A stretch of DNA of 32,208 nucleotides. It comes from Nanobdellota archaeon. Lineage in GTDB: Archaea > Nanobdellota > Nanobdellia > PEZQ01. A model generated the notes under the pieces. That model had not been told where the DNA came from. It ran no database searches and saw only the letters and a list, made by a program, of their open reading frames with translations. The translations under genes and the position numbers were made by a program. The stretch is taken from the NCBI GenBank assembly GCA_018220985.1, contig JAAOXS010000016.1, positions 1 to 32,208 of the forward strand, given 5' to 3'. Below are positions 9,228 to 18,208 of this stretch, piece by piece; positions within the stretch are counted from its first letter, which is position 1, and every line of letters starts with the position of its first letter.

Positions 9228-10097
9228 ATGGCGAGTTTTGACATAATATCTTACAGGCTTTTCGGGAAAATGGTTAAAAAATATTCTAAATCGTTCGCGC
9301 CTGTTGATACGCAATTAAAAAAAGCAGGTATGGATTATACGCTTAATGAATGGTTGTCAATGACTGTTTTAGCGTGCGTGGTTGCTTTTCCTCTTGTTAG
9401 CGTGTTCTTATTTTTTATGATGTTTTTAGTTACGGGTTTATTCATAGACGCGTTTCCTTTTGCTTTGATTGGCGGTTTTATAGTATCAGGTTTTGTTGCA
9501 GGTTTCATGTATTATTATCCTTCACAAGTTGCTGGTTCACGTAAAAAAAAGTTGGAGAACTCGTTGCATTTCGCAACTATTTATATGGCAACTCTTGCTG
9601 AAACAGGTATTCCTCCTTACAAAATTTTTAACGTGCTTGAAAAGTTCGATGAGTTCGGAGAGATTAGTCGTATTTCTAAAACAATTGTTAGAAACATGGA
9701 AGTTTTCGGACTTGATTTTAATGACGCTCTTGAAAAAGCAGCTGATAATTCCCCTCTCAAAGAATTAAAAGACTTATTTTGGGGTATGCGTGCAACAATC
9801 ACTACTGGTGGTGATTTATCAGGTTTTTTATCCCAGCGTTCGAAAGCGCTGACTAATGATTATCGAAGACGGCTTGAAGGTTATGTTAAAACATTATCAT
9901 TATTTTTGGAGATTTACATAACAGTTGTTATTGTAGGCTCAGTGTTCATGCTCGTGCTTACAACAATAATGTCCATCCTTGGAGGTTCAGGTGACCAAAT
10001 TCAATTAATCCAAGTAATACTTGTCACCATTGGCCTGCCAACAGTGGCTGTTGTGTTTATTATTTTACTTAAAACAATATCCCCTACTGAGGTGTAA
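9228..10097 (+). CDS. T2SF/TadC-like integral membrane platform protein (single T2SF domain)
   Basis: LENSLHFATIYMATLAETGIPPYKIFNVLEKFDEFGEISRISKTIVRNMEVFGLDFNDALEKAADNSPLKELKDLFWGMRATITTGGDLSGFL T2SF pattern plus several TM segments. Confidence 0.87.
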   Translation: MASFDIISYRLFGKMVKKYSKSFAPVDTQLKKAGMDYTLNEWLSMTVLACVVAFPLVSVFLFFMMFLVTGLFIDAFPFALIGGFIVSGFVAGFMYYYPSQVAGSRKKKLENSLHFATIYMATLAETGIPPYKIFNVLEKFDEFGEISRISKTIVRNMEVFGLDFNDALEKAADNSPLKELKDLFWGMRATITTGGDLSGFLSQRSKALTNDYRRRLEGYVKTLSLFLEIYITVVIVGSVFMLVLTTIMSILGGSGDQIQLIQVILVTIGLPTVAVVFIILLKTISPTEV

Positions 10098-10103
10098 TCA
10101 ACT

Positions 10104-11216
10104 TTGAAAGATACGACAACGATATTCATTGTTTCAATGTCAGCAGCAGTTCTCATTTGCTTGCCACTTCTAATCATTATTTGGCCGAATTTTATTTACA
10201 TAAGTTATTTGATGATTTTATTTCTTGGATTGGGTGTTGGTCCTTTAACTGCGTATAATTATTTGCAAAACTTAAGGTATTCTAATATGGAAAAACAATT
10301 TCCAGGTTTTTTGCAGGAGTTAGCTGAGGCTAAAAGAGCTGGTATGAATTTGCCGAATTCCATTATTAACGCTGCTAAAATCAATTACGGCGCGTTAAGC
10401 CCTGAAGTTAAAAAAATGTCTAATCAATTATCTTGGGGCGTGCCTCTTCCTCGTGTTCTTAGAATGTTTCAAACTAGGACTAAGAAAAGTCCTTACATTT
10501 ATCGTTCTATGGCTATTATTCTTGAAAGTTATCATAGTGGGGGTAACATTGCTAAAACTCTTGAAGCGATTAGTCATAGTATTACCACTATTAAAGAGGT
10601 TGAAGCGAACAGGCAGTCAATTCTTAATGAGCAGGTCGTGATTATTTACGCGATTCATTTTATTTTTGTTGGAATAATTGTTGCTATGTATACTATAATG
10701 CTCCCTCTTCTCGCAGTGCAGGGCGCGCCTGGTTCAAGTTTGTTCGGTTCCGCAAGTTCAGCTCCTTCAACTGAGTATTTTAAAGTCTTGTTTTTTTTGA
10801 CTCTTGCTATTCAAAGTATTTGTAATGGTTTTGTTGCAGGTGAAGCTAAAGAAGGTAGTGTTTCAGCTGGTTTAAAGCATACGATTATCATGCTTTCTGT
10901 TGCAATTATTGGTTATACTTCTTTTATTTTACCAACACAGGTCAATCTTAATGTTAATTTGAAGGATAATGAGAATTATATTAATGATGATTTCGAAGTT
11001 TTCGGCGAGTTAGAAGAGGAAGGTAAGCGTATTGAAGGTGCTTCCATAATCATTGATTTAGCTGATGAGGAGGAAGTTACGACAAGTGATACTAATGGTG
11101 AGTATCACGTGCGCATTAAGGCTCCTTCAGTGTCAGGTATTTATACTATTAGTGTTACCGCCATTTATGAAAACACGGATTTAACAGTTACTAAGGAAGT
11201 TTTAGTTATGGATTAG
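10104..11216 (+). CDS. Second T2SF/TadB-like platform protein with C-terminal Ig/CarboxypepD-reg-like domain
   Basis: FPGFLQELAEAKRAGMNLPNSIINAAKINYGALSPEVKKMSNQLSWGVPLPRVLRMF T2SF pattern, TM helices, then FEVFGELEEEGKRIEGASIIIDLADEEEVTTSDTNGEYHVRIKAPSVSGIYTISVTAIYENTDLTVTKEVLV. TTG start. Confidence 0.83.
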   Translation: MKDTTTIFIVSMSAAVLICLPLLIIIWPNFIYISYLMILFLGLGVGPLTAYNYLQNLRYSNMEKQFPGFLQELAEAKRAGMNLPNSIINAAKINYGALSPEVKKMSNQLSWGVPLPRVLRMFQTRTKKSPYIYRSMAIILESYHSGGNIAKTLEAISHSITTIKEVEANRQSILNEQVVIIYAIHFIFVGIIVAMYTIMLPLLAVQGAPGSSLFGSASSAPSTEYFKVLFFLTLAIQSICNGFVAGEAKEGSVSAGLKHTIIMLSVAIIGYTSFILPTQVNLNVNLKDNENYINDDFEVFGELEEEGKRIEGASIIIDLADEEEVTTSDTNGEYHVRIKAPSVSGIYTISVTAIYENTDLTVTKEVLVMD

Positions 11217-11249
11217 TCAAGTTTTTATGTTTTTAATTTGTTTATTTTC

Positions 11250-12011
11250 ATGATGGTGAAGGGTCAAATCAATATTGATTTAATTTTTGGTTATTTAGCA
11301 TTCATCCTATTCGTATGGTATTTTAGTGGGTACATGGGTGATTTGTTCACGCCTTTCTTGGATTATGCTAAAGTTGAGGCGTTGGAGAAGAAAACTTTGC
11401 TTAATCGTAATGAAGTAGCTTCTTTCATTAATGTTAATAATATTCAAGATGTTTGCAATCTCACTTTGGAAGGTAAGTATGGTAATGAAGTTGCGTATTC
11501 TATTCGTGGTTTTAACCTGTTCAAAAAGGATTATTCTTTTTTTTCTCCTGATAATACTGCGGGAGGGTTAGTTTTTGTTAGGGATTATTCTTCTTTTACA
11601 ATTCTTGCGGGCACGAATTCAACTGATTTTAATTCAACTATTCAGTTTACGATTCCTTCAACTCTTGTAAGAGTGGATGGCGTTAATAATTCTGTTTTTG
11701 ATTTTTATAATCAGTCCATTGATGATTATGGTAATATTGTTTTCACGGTTGGTTTGCACGCGAGTTCAAGTGATAGCTTGGTTGGTTATTCGTTTCATAC
11801 GGGTTTTAAGGATGATGCTTTTTTAATGGTTGAAATTTTTAATAATGATTATTCTAATCTTTGGATTGGTGAAGTGCACGCTTATGATTCGTGCTCTTCG
11901 GGCAGTGAGAATGATATGTTAACTTTTCACAATTTTTTTAAAAGAATTGGTTATGGCAGTGATGAATTTTATGCTTTAATAAGTATTAGCACTTGGTGGG
12001 AGAATGCGTAA
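11250..12011 (+). CDS. Pilin-like protein, extracellular C-terminal domain, unknown function
   Basis: MMVKG|QINIDLIFGYLAFILFVWYFSGYMG: class III-like leader and hydrophobic helix; in the co-directional pilus-like locus. Confidence 0.55.
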   Translation: MMVKGQINIDLIFGYLAFILFVWYFSGYMGDLFTPFLDYAKVEALEKKTLLNRNEVASFINVNNIQDVCNLTLEGKYGNEVAYSIRGFNLFKKDYSFFSPDNTAGGLVFVRDYSSFTILAGTNSTDFNSTIQFTIPSTLVRVDGVNNSVFDFYNQSIDDYGNIVFTVGLHASSSDSLVGYSFHTGFKDDAFLMVEIFNNDYSNLWIGEVHAYDSCSSGSENDMLTFHNFFKRIGYGSDEFYALISISTWWENA

Positions 12012-13026
12012 GGGTTTTATTAAAACAACTGAAGCTATTATCGCGATTTTGTTAGTTTTCACTTTAGTTTCTTATTTAGCTCAGCGAGTTAGCGCTCCAT
12101 TATCCGAAGTTGAAACTGATACTACAAGTATTCAGGATTCCGTTCTTGACATGTTAGTTCCTGAGTTAAGAAATGATTTGAAAAATTGTGATTTAAGCCG
12201 TGTTCAGTATTTAACTGATGCTTTTAAGCCAGGTGATATGGATAGTAAAATAGAAATAACTCAAATAAGTGAGGTTAAAGTTATTTCAGAGCATAACATT
12301 TCTTCGCAGAACGTGTCGTTTACGTACAATTTTCCTGATTACGTAGACAGGCGAAGTGCGCTTATTTATTCTTCTTTGAAAAATTTTGATGTTATGATTA
12401 ATTGGGTTTGGTTTAGTGTTCCAATAATTATTCAAAATAGTTTGGTAACTCGTAAGGATTATGATGTTGCTTTTTCAAATATTAATTTATCAAAAAGTAA
12501 TGTTGTTAACACATCTATTGGTTTTTATTGGAATAATAAAGAAACTTTGATAAATCTTACGAGTTTTGATGATAATAATTATTTTTCACTTGTTAATATT
12601 AGTGTTAGAATTCCAAAGTTGGTTGCTGGTGAAACTTCAACAGGTTATCTCGTTTTCGCTGTGAACAGCACTTCTTTTGAACAAGTTTATTCTCCTCTTG
12701 GAGCTAATGAAATCTCTTATGATGTTATGTCTGTTCAAGACATTAATCGTGGTGATGTTTTTTTCGAGTTAAAAAACGTTTATGAGTTTAAGAATCTTTT
12801 TTTAGAATACAAAATAGGTTCCAGTGTTAATCGTTCATACACTAATATTTCTTCTTTTAATAATACAGGGGTTTCTTTTATCGTGTACTGGAGTGATTTG
12901 AAGCCGTGCACGATTTTTCGTTATGAGCAACCTCCTGTATCAACATTTTATAATACTAAAAAAATGTTTTATTATGATACGTCAACTATAATACTTGAAT
13001 TGCAAATGTGGTATCCATGGGTGTAA
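12004..13026 (+). CDS. Pilin-like protein with large extracellular domain
   Basis: MRKG|FIKTTEAIIAILLVFTLVSYLAQ: basic leader then hydrophobic helix with an acidic residue near its start; overlaps flanking genes. Confidence 0.58.
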   Translation: MRKGFIKTTEAIIAILLVFTLVSYLAQRVSAPLSEVETDTTSIQDSVLDMLVPELRNDLKNCDLSRVQYLTDAFKPGDMDSKIEITQISEVKVISEHNISSQNVSFTYNFPDYVDRRSALIYSSLKNFDVMINWVWFSVPIIIQNSLVTRKDYDVAFSNINLSKSNVVNTSIGFYWNNKETLINLTSFDDNNYFSLVNISVRIPKLVAGETSTGYLVFAVNSTSFEQVYSPLGANEISYDVMSVQDINRGDVFFELKNVYEFKNLFLEYKIGSSVNRSYTNISSFNNTGVSFIVYWSDLKPCTIFRYEQPPVSTFYNTKKMFYYDTSTIILELQMWYPWV

Positions 13027-16000
13027 AAGGTCAGTTTTTCGTGATTTCAACAATAATAATAGTTCTTGCAGTTTCGAGTACGTTAGCTTATTTGTTATTC
13101 CCTTACGGTTTAAGCGTTAAAGAAATCAATCGTGTTTCCAATTCTTTAATCACTGCTAAAAATTTTGTTCTAACTTTAGATGAGGGTAATAGTCTTCTCA
13201 GCGAATGGGAAGAGCCTTTGCTTGATAATAAGTTAGAAATTTTGATTAGTAATTCCAATTCGTCAGATGTTGAAGGTTTGTTCAGCGTGGTTGTTGAATT
13301 AGAAAGTGTTATTCCCCAATCCATTCGCGTCTTGTTTGATGGTAACATTATTCCTTCAAGTTATCATAATTCTATTTCGGGTAAGGAATTATTATTTTTT
13401 GAAAGTTCGATTCCAGCGCTTAGTGATAAATTGCTTAAAGTGTATTATTCTTCAGAAAACGTTTCTTATAAAAAAAATGATGTTAGTGATGTAATCCTGT
13501 TTGATAATTCAACTAAATCAGTTATTACTCGTTTTTACACTGCTAAAATAGACGTGAATAATGGCGGAGTAATCGAGTCTATCATTAATGAACGAACAGG
13601 TAATGAACTTGTAGGTTCTTCAAATGGTTTTTTCAACTTTAATTTTTTAAGCGAGAATCAGGATTCTAATAATTTTTCATTAATAAATTGGGATACGTGG
13701 AAGACGAGTATTTCTCAAATTGTTAGTTTCAATTTATCAAATGATTATGATATTAATGTTGAAGTTGTTTACGAATTCTTCAATAATCATATAATTATTC
13801 GTTTTGTTCCAAAAAGTATTGGTTCAAGTTATAAAGAATTCTCTGTTAGCGTTCACCCGAATTGTGTTCATGATTGGACTGTTGAAAGTTCTAATAATTC
13901 AGTTATAACAAGTTTTTGTTCTAATACGTCAAGTTTCATTAATAAGAAAACAGGAGAGCTATTATCATTATATTCTTCTTCTGAATCTTTAGCGTTTTTA
14001 ACTCCTTCAAGAGATGCTTGGGCGAAGGATATTACTTTTATTGATTTAACACAATCAGCTTTAGCGAATCAGGAGGGTTTATTGTTTAATTTCACTTATG
14101 ATGATTTAACAAATATTAGCAGTGTTGAATTAGTTACTTTAATTGATTATGGTAATATTAATTCCGATTTTGGTTTATTGTTTAAAAAATATTTTCTTGA
14201 TTTTAATAGTGTTCAGGACGCTTCAGTTCTTAGCGTTAAAGAATCAAGTTTTTCAAGAACTCTTGAGTCAACAATTTTTCTTGAAGGTGCTTCCATTTTC
14301 ACTCAAGCTTCTTTTTCAGAGGGCGTTTTTGAAAAGGATGTAGGATTGTTTGATTGGTATAAGCAGTTTTGGAAAGTAACCTCTTTTGAAATTAATGAAC
14401 GTATTGGCGTGGACAGGGTTAATGAATTGGTTAGTTATTCTTTTAATGATTTTTTTACGGATTATTTTGCTACGGATAAGTTCGGTGTTGAAGTTCCTTC
14501 AACAGTTATTGATTTTGGTAGTTATAAAAAAATTTATTTTTTGGTTAATGTCAGTGCACGTTCTTCCGAACAATTTTTGGTGTATAGGGCGAATAATTCT
14601 TTAACACCTATTAAGTTAGGTAAGAATAATTTAGTAATGCAAGATGATAGCATTTTATTTTTTAATGATTTTTTTGACAGGGTGAATATTAGTTTAGTTG
14701 ATAATACTGTAACTGACTTGTCAGTTAATAATTCTGTTATTAGTGGTGTCATGAATGATTTTAGCATTAGCGTTAATAACGAGTTTAAAAGTTTATCAAA
14801 CAACGATTTTCAAGTTGTTAACACCAGTGTTACTAATAATAATTTATTCAGTCAAGTCAAACAAGTTTTACAATTAAAAATTGATAATGACATATTTGTT
14901 GAAAGCGAGTATTCTTTTTTTAATGATTATTTCTTGATTAAGCGTGTTTTCGTGGACAATTCCAGTTTCAGTTTTATTGGTGATAATAATTTGTTTTGGG
15001 GTAGTAATACAACGGTTTTCCCAATTGTTAATAACACGAATATGAGTAAAGTATTTTATGAAGGCGCTTGGAAAGATGTTCATTGCCCATCACCCCAAAT
15101 TAGTATCGGACCAAGTGATGGTGAGTATTTTAGTGTTATGTATTGGAATGTTGAAAATTTTTTTATGAGTTCTTTTGCCAAAGTTGATGATGATTCTGAT
15201 TTGTCAAATGTTGGTTTTTGTTTAGGTTATGGTTATGATACTCGTCGTCAAAGACCTTTTTGGAGTCAAATGGGTTATTATGGTGTTGCTGGTTTAGAGG
15301 TTGGTTTTGTTTTTGGTGGTGGTAGTAGGGATTACGCAGGTAATTTTTCAAAAAGTTTTTACGATAAATTTTATAATCCTTTAAGCATTTTTAAGGTTCA
15401 GGATTATAATACTTACACTAATCATTTTGATAATTCTTTAAAATTTGTTGTAAGTAATGATGCTGTTTTCGATTTGGTTAATCATCCTGTTGAGTTAGAT
15501 TTAGTTGGGTTGCCTGGTTCGCCAGGTTCTTTGCAAGTTTCTAATAATAATGAGTTATTAAACAGTGCTTTGGTTAATACTGTTTTTTCCAATTTTATTT
15601 TTAATAATAATGTTAAGAATTTTGATGAAAGCACGCCGGTTAAGTATGCTTTGTACAATCCTGTTAATGATGAGTTTAATGTTTCTGTTGAGTTTAAAGG
15701 AAGTTCTAATGTTGTCGTAAATTATTCTATTACGAATCCTGAAGGTTTTGTTGTTGAGTTAGGTTCTTATAATGATTCTAAAAATTTTGAGGTGAGTAAT
15801 GCTTCAAGTGGTGTTTACGTTTTCGAATTCTTGTCTAATGGTACTGTTTCTGCCCGTTCTTCTTTTAATATTAATTCAACTCTCACTCAAGGTTGTTTAT
15901 TGGCTGACAAATTTGGTTTCCAGTTTAATCAGTTGTTCTTGTTTTACGTTCCTAAAAGTTCAAGTTCTTTAAGTTTTGATTTGGATAGTCCTGGCACGGG

Positions 16001-17036
16001 TTCGATTTGGGAGTATTCCATTTTTGATGAAGATATGAATTATGTTAGTAGTAATATTTTCGCGCAAGGTAATAAAGTAAATGTTGTTTACAATTTTCAA
16101 CCTTTGAAGGGTGGAACTTTTTTCTGGGTTAGTTTTAATTACACAACACCTGCTAACCCCATCAGTTGGCTTACTGTTAGCTTAAATGATGGTGTGTTGA
16201 ATTGTGTTGGAAGTTCTTTAAATAATTGGATTAATTATTATTCTCCTAAAGTTAGTGTTTTAACTTTTCCTGATTTGCCTTCTAGCGCGGTTTTAGATTT
16301 TAACGTTTTAACAAATGATTATTTTACTCAAAGTGAGAGTTTTAGTTCTGATTTGTCTTGGAATAGTGTTGCAAAAAGTGTTGATTCTGGTTTATTATTT
16401 TTTGATTATGATGATTTAATTTTGCGAACAAGCAGTTCTTCAAATTGGTTGAGTTCTTGGAAGACTAATTCTTTTTCCGGTTTTTCTAATGTTTTAATTG
16501 TTGAAAATGGTGTTTTAAGAAATGTTGTTAGCGCGAGTAGTGATGTTTTTAATTATTTTTTCGTAAATTATTTGAATAAAGATTTTTTCAAAGTTTTATT
16601 AACTAATTATTCTTTTAGTAATTCTCCATTAACCATTAGTTTAGCTGGTGAAATCGGTGGTGATGCTGATTTCTGGTATAAGTTTTATGGTTATCCTGAA
16701 GAATTAATAACTGGCACGCACTCTATTAATTTTGAGGATGTTAAGTGCATTAATGATTTCACTTTTTTCGGGAAGAAAGATTCTAATTATGTTTTAGCAA
16801 TTATTGTTCCTTGTAATTCATTGAACGTTGGCAATGACGTTTTTGAAGTGTCATCTAATAGTTTGAGTTTTAATTTAACAATGATTAAGGATAATGTTTT
16901 TTACGTTAAAATGTTAGAAGATTATAATTGGGAGCGCGTTGAAGAGTTCATAAAATCTTTTTCAAGTGTTAAAAAATCTTCTTCAAAAATAGTTTTTGAC
17001 TGGAATTATTACAGTGAAGATTTAATTATCAACTAA
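13017..17036 (+). CDS. Giant (about 1340 aa) pilin-like cell-surface protein
   Basis: MGVKG|QFFVISTIIIVLAVSSTLAYLLF leader and helix, followed by a >1250-aa beta-rich, N-x-S/T-sequon-rich ectodomain. ORF is uninterrupted; the ORF track gives start 13008. Confidence 0.62.
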   Translation: MGVKGQFFVISTIIIVLAVSSTLAYLLFPYGLSVKEINRVSNSLITAKNFVLTLDEGNSLLSEWEEPLLDNKLEILISNSNSSDVEGLFSVVVELESVIPQSIRVLFDGNIIPSSYHNSISGKELLFFESSIPALSDKLLKVYYSSENVSYKKNDVSDVILFDNSTKSVITRFYTAKIDVNNGGVIESIINERTGNELVGSSNGFFNFNFLSENQDSNNFSLINWDTWKTSISQIVSFNLSNDYDINVEVVYEFFNNHIIIRFVPKSIGSSYKEFSVSVHPNCVHDWTVESSNNSVITSFCSNTSSFINKKTGELLSLYSSSESLAFLTPSRDAWAKDITFIDLTQSALANQEGLLFNFTYDDLTNISSVELVTLIDYGNINSDFGLLFKKYFLDFNSVQDASVLSVKESSFSRTLESTIFLEGASIFTQASFSEGVFEKDVGLFDWYKQFWKVTSFEINERIGVDRVNELVSYSFNDFFTDYFATDKFGVEVPSTVIDFGSYKKIYFLVNVSARSSEQFLVYRANNSLTPIKLGKNNLVMQDDSILFFNDFFDRVNISLVDNTVTDLSVNNSVISGVMNDFSISVNNEFKSLSNNDFQVVNTSVTNNNLFSQVKQVLQLKIDNDIFVESEYSFFNDYFLIKRVFVDNSSFSFIGDNNLFWGSNTTVFPIVNNTNMSKVFYEGAWKDVHCPSPQISIGPSDGEYFSVMYWNVENFFMSSFAKVDDDSDLSNVGFCLGYGYDTRRQRPFWSQMGYYGVAGLEVGFVFGGGSRDYAGNFSKSFYDKFYNPLSIFKVQDYNTYTNHFDNSLKFVVSNDAVFDLVNHPVELDLVGLPGSPGSLQVSNNNELLNSALVNTVFSNFIFNNNVKNFDESTPVKYALYNPVNDEFNVSVEFKGSSNVVVNYSITNPEGFVVELGSYNDSKNFEVSNASSGVYVFEFLSNGTVSARSSFNINSTLTQGCLLADKFGFQFNQLFLFYVPKSSSSLSFDLDSPGTGSIWEYSIFDEDMNYVSSNIFAQGNKVNVVYNFQPLKGGTFFWVSFNYTTPANPISWLTVSLNDGVLNCVGSSLNNWINYYSPKVSVLTFPDLPSSAVLDFNVLTNDYFTQSESFSSDLSWNSVAKSVDSGLLFFDYDDLILRTSSSSNWLSSWKTNSFSGFSNVLIVENGVLRNVVSASSDVFNYFFVNYLNKDFFKVLLTNYSFSNSPLTISLAGEIGGDADFWYKFYGYPEELITGTHSINFEDVKCINDFTFFGKKDSNYVLAIIVPCNSLNVGNDVFEVSSNSLSFNLTMIKDNVFYVKMLEDYNWERVEEFIKSFSSVKKSSSKIVFDWNYYSEDLIIN

Positions 17037-17068
17037 ACACAAAAAAAGCTTGAGCAAAAAAACAAAAT

Positions 17069-18208
17069 TCAATTAATCAAAAAATTTATTTCTTCTTTAT
17101 CTAAATCAAATGTTTCTAATTCTTGTTTTGAAAAAGTTCTTAGTAATGGCACGTAATATTTTCTCACTGATTTCTTTGAAGCGTGCAATTTTTCACCAAG
17201 CTTCTCAGTTATTGAATCCATTTTCGCGCGTTTGCTTCGTGTTATAAACATTTTTTTGAATAATTCAGGATAGCGTGCTTGGCTTCCGTTTAAAGAATTT
17301 ATACTTGATAATAATAATCTCTGATAATACGCAAAACGCCAGTATTGTCTTCTAAGTATTCTACCTCCAAAAACGTCTGCTTGCGCGAGTGTTAAATAAT
17401 TGTTCAAACTCGCGTTATAATATAGTAAATTTTCACTAAACCATTTAGTTAATTCATTAATATCTGCTTCCGAGTCATTAAGCTCTTTAAGTGCTTGAAC
17501 AAAATTTTGTGAAGTTAACGCGTTATGAACCGTGTTTTTAACATTTTGTTTTTTTCGTCTACTACTTAACATTTTCAAATTTTTTGTAATAACGCCGCCA
17601 GCATAGTGTAATGTGTGAATGTCTGTTATCACTGAGCGAAAGTCATTATCTTGTATTATTTTGTTTAATGCTTCTTCATCATAACTTGATTTTTCTATTT
17701 GCAACATTTTTTTTAAAAAAATTATTTTTTTTTGATGGGTTGATGATTTAACTTCAAGTCCTAAAACGTGTTTTCTTAGTTTCGAAATTTTTGAGTCCCA
17801 ATAATCTCGCGCAGTTAATATTATCGGATGTTTTGTAATGCTTATCGTTTTAATAATTGCGTCAAGCGCACCTCTATCTGTTCTTCCTAAACAATCTATT
17901 TCATCAATTAGTATTATTTTTTTGTTTCCAAAAATGCTTGCTGTTGTAGCCATGTTTTTCAAGTTTTCTTCAATCATTTTTTTGGAACGTTGTGTGCTCG
18001 CGTTTAATTCTATTATTTCATAACCTTGCGCTTTTGCAAACGTTATTGGCAGTAATGTTTTTCCAATTCCTATTTCTCCCCACAGAAGCAGTGCGTTTTT
18101 TTTTTCTTTTTTGTATTCTAGTACGAATTTTAAAAATCTTTTTTTAGTATCTTCACTAATAACTAATTCGTCAACTGTTTTCGGCTGGTGTTTTATTGTC
18201 CATATCAT
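17069..18208 (-). CDS. rfcL: Replication factor C large subunit
   Basis: IKHQPKTVDELV, LLLWGEIGIGKT Walker A, IELNAST, LIDEIDCLGRTDRGAL; adjacent to rfcS. Confidence 0.93.
   Translation of the reverse strand: MIWTIKHQPKTVDELVISEDTKKRFLKFVLEYKKEKKNALLLWGEIGIGKTLLPITFAKAQGYEIIELNASTQRSKKMIEENLKNMATTASIFGNKKIILIDEIDCLGRTDRGALDAIIKTISITKHPIILTARDYWDSKISKLRKHVLGLEVKSSTHQKKIIFLKKMLQIEKSSYDEEALNKIIQDNDFRSVITDIHTLHYAGGVITKNLKMLSSRRKKQNVKNTVHNALTSQNFVQALKELNDSEADINELTKWFSENLLYYNASLNNYLTLAQADVFGGRILRRQYWRFAYYQRLLLSSINSLNGSQARYPELFKKMFITRSKRAKMDSITEKLGEKLHASKKSVRKYYVPLLRTFSKQELETFDLDKEEINFLIN

Noticed and set aside
12961-13040. Possible frameshift between the 12004 and 13017 genes (overlapping ORFs)
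   Set aside because: Each ORF has its own leader peptide and the overlap is short; ordinary translational coupling is simpler.
14143-15351. Small ORFs inside the giant surface-protein gene, including the His/Asn/Gln-rich 15163..15351(-)
   Set aside because: Leu/Ile- or His/Asn-rich products mirror the NNT codon bias of the host gene; no ribosome-binding site or domain.
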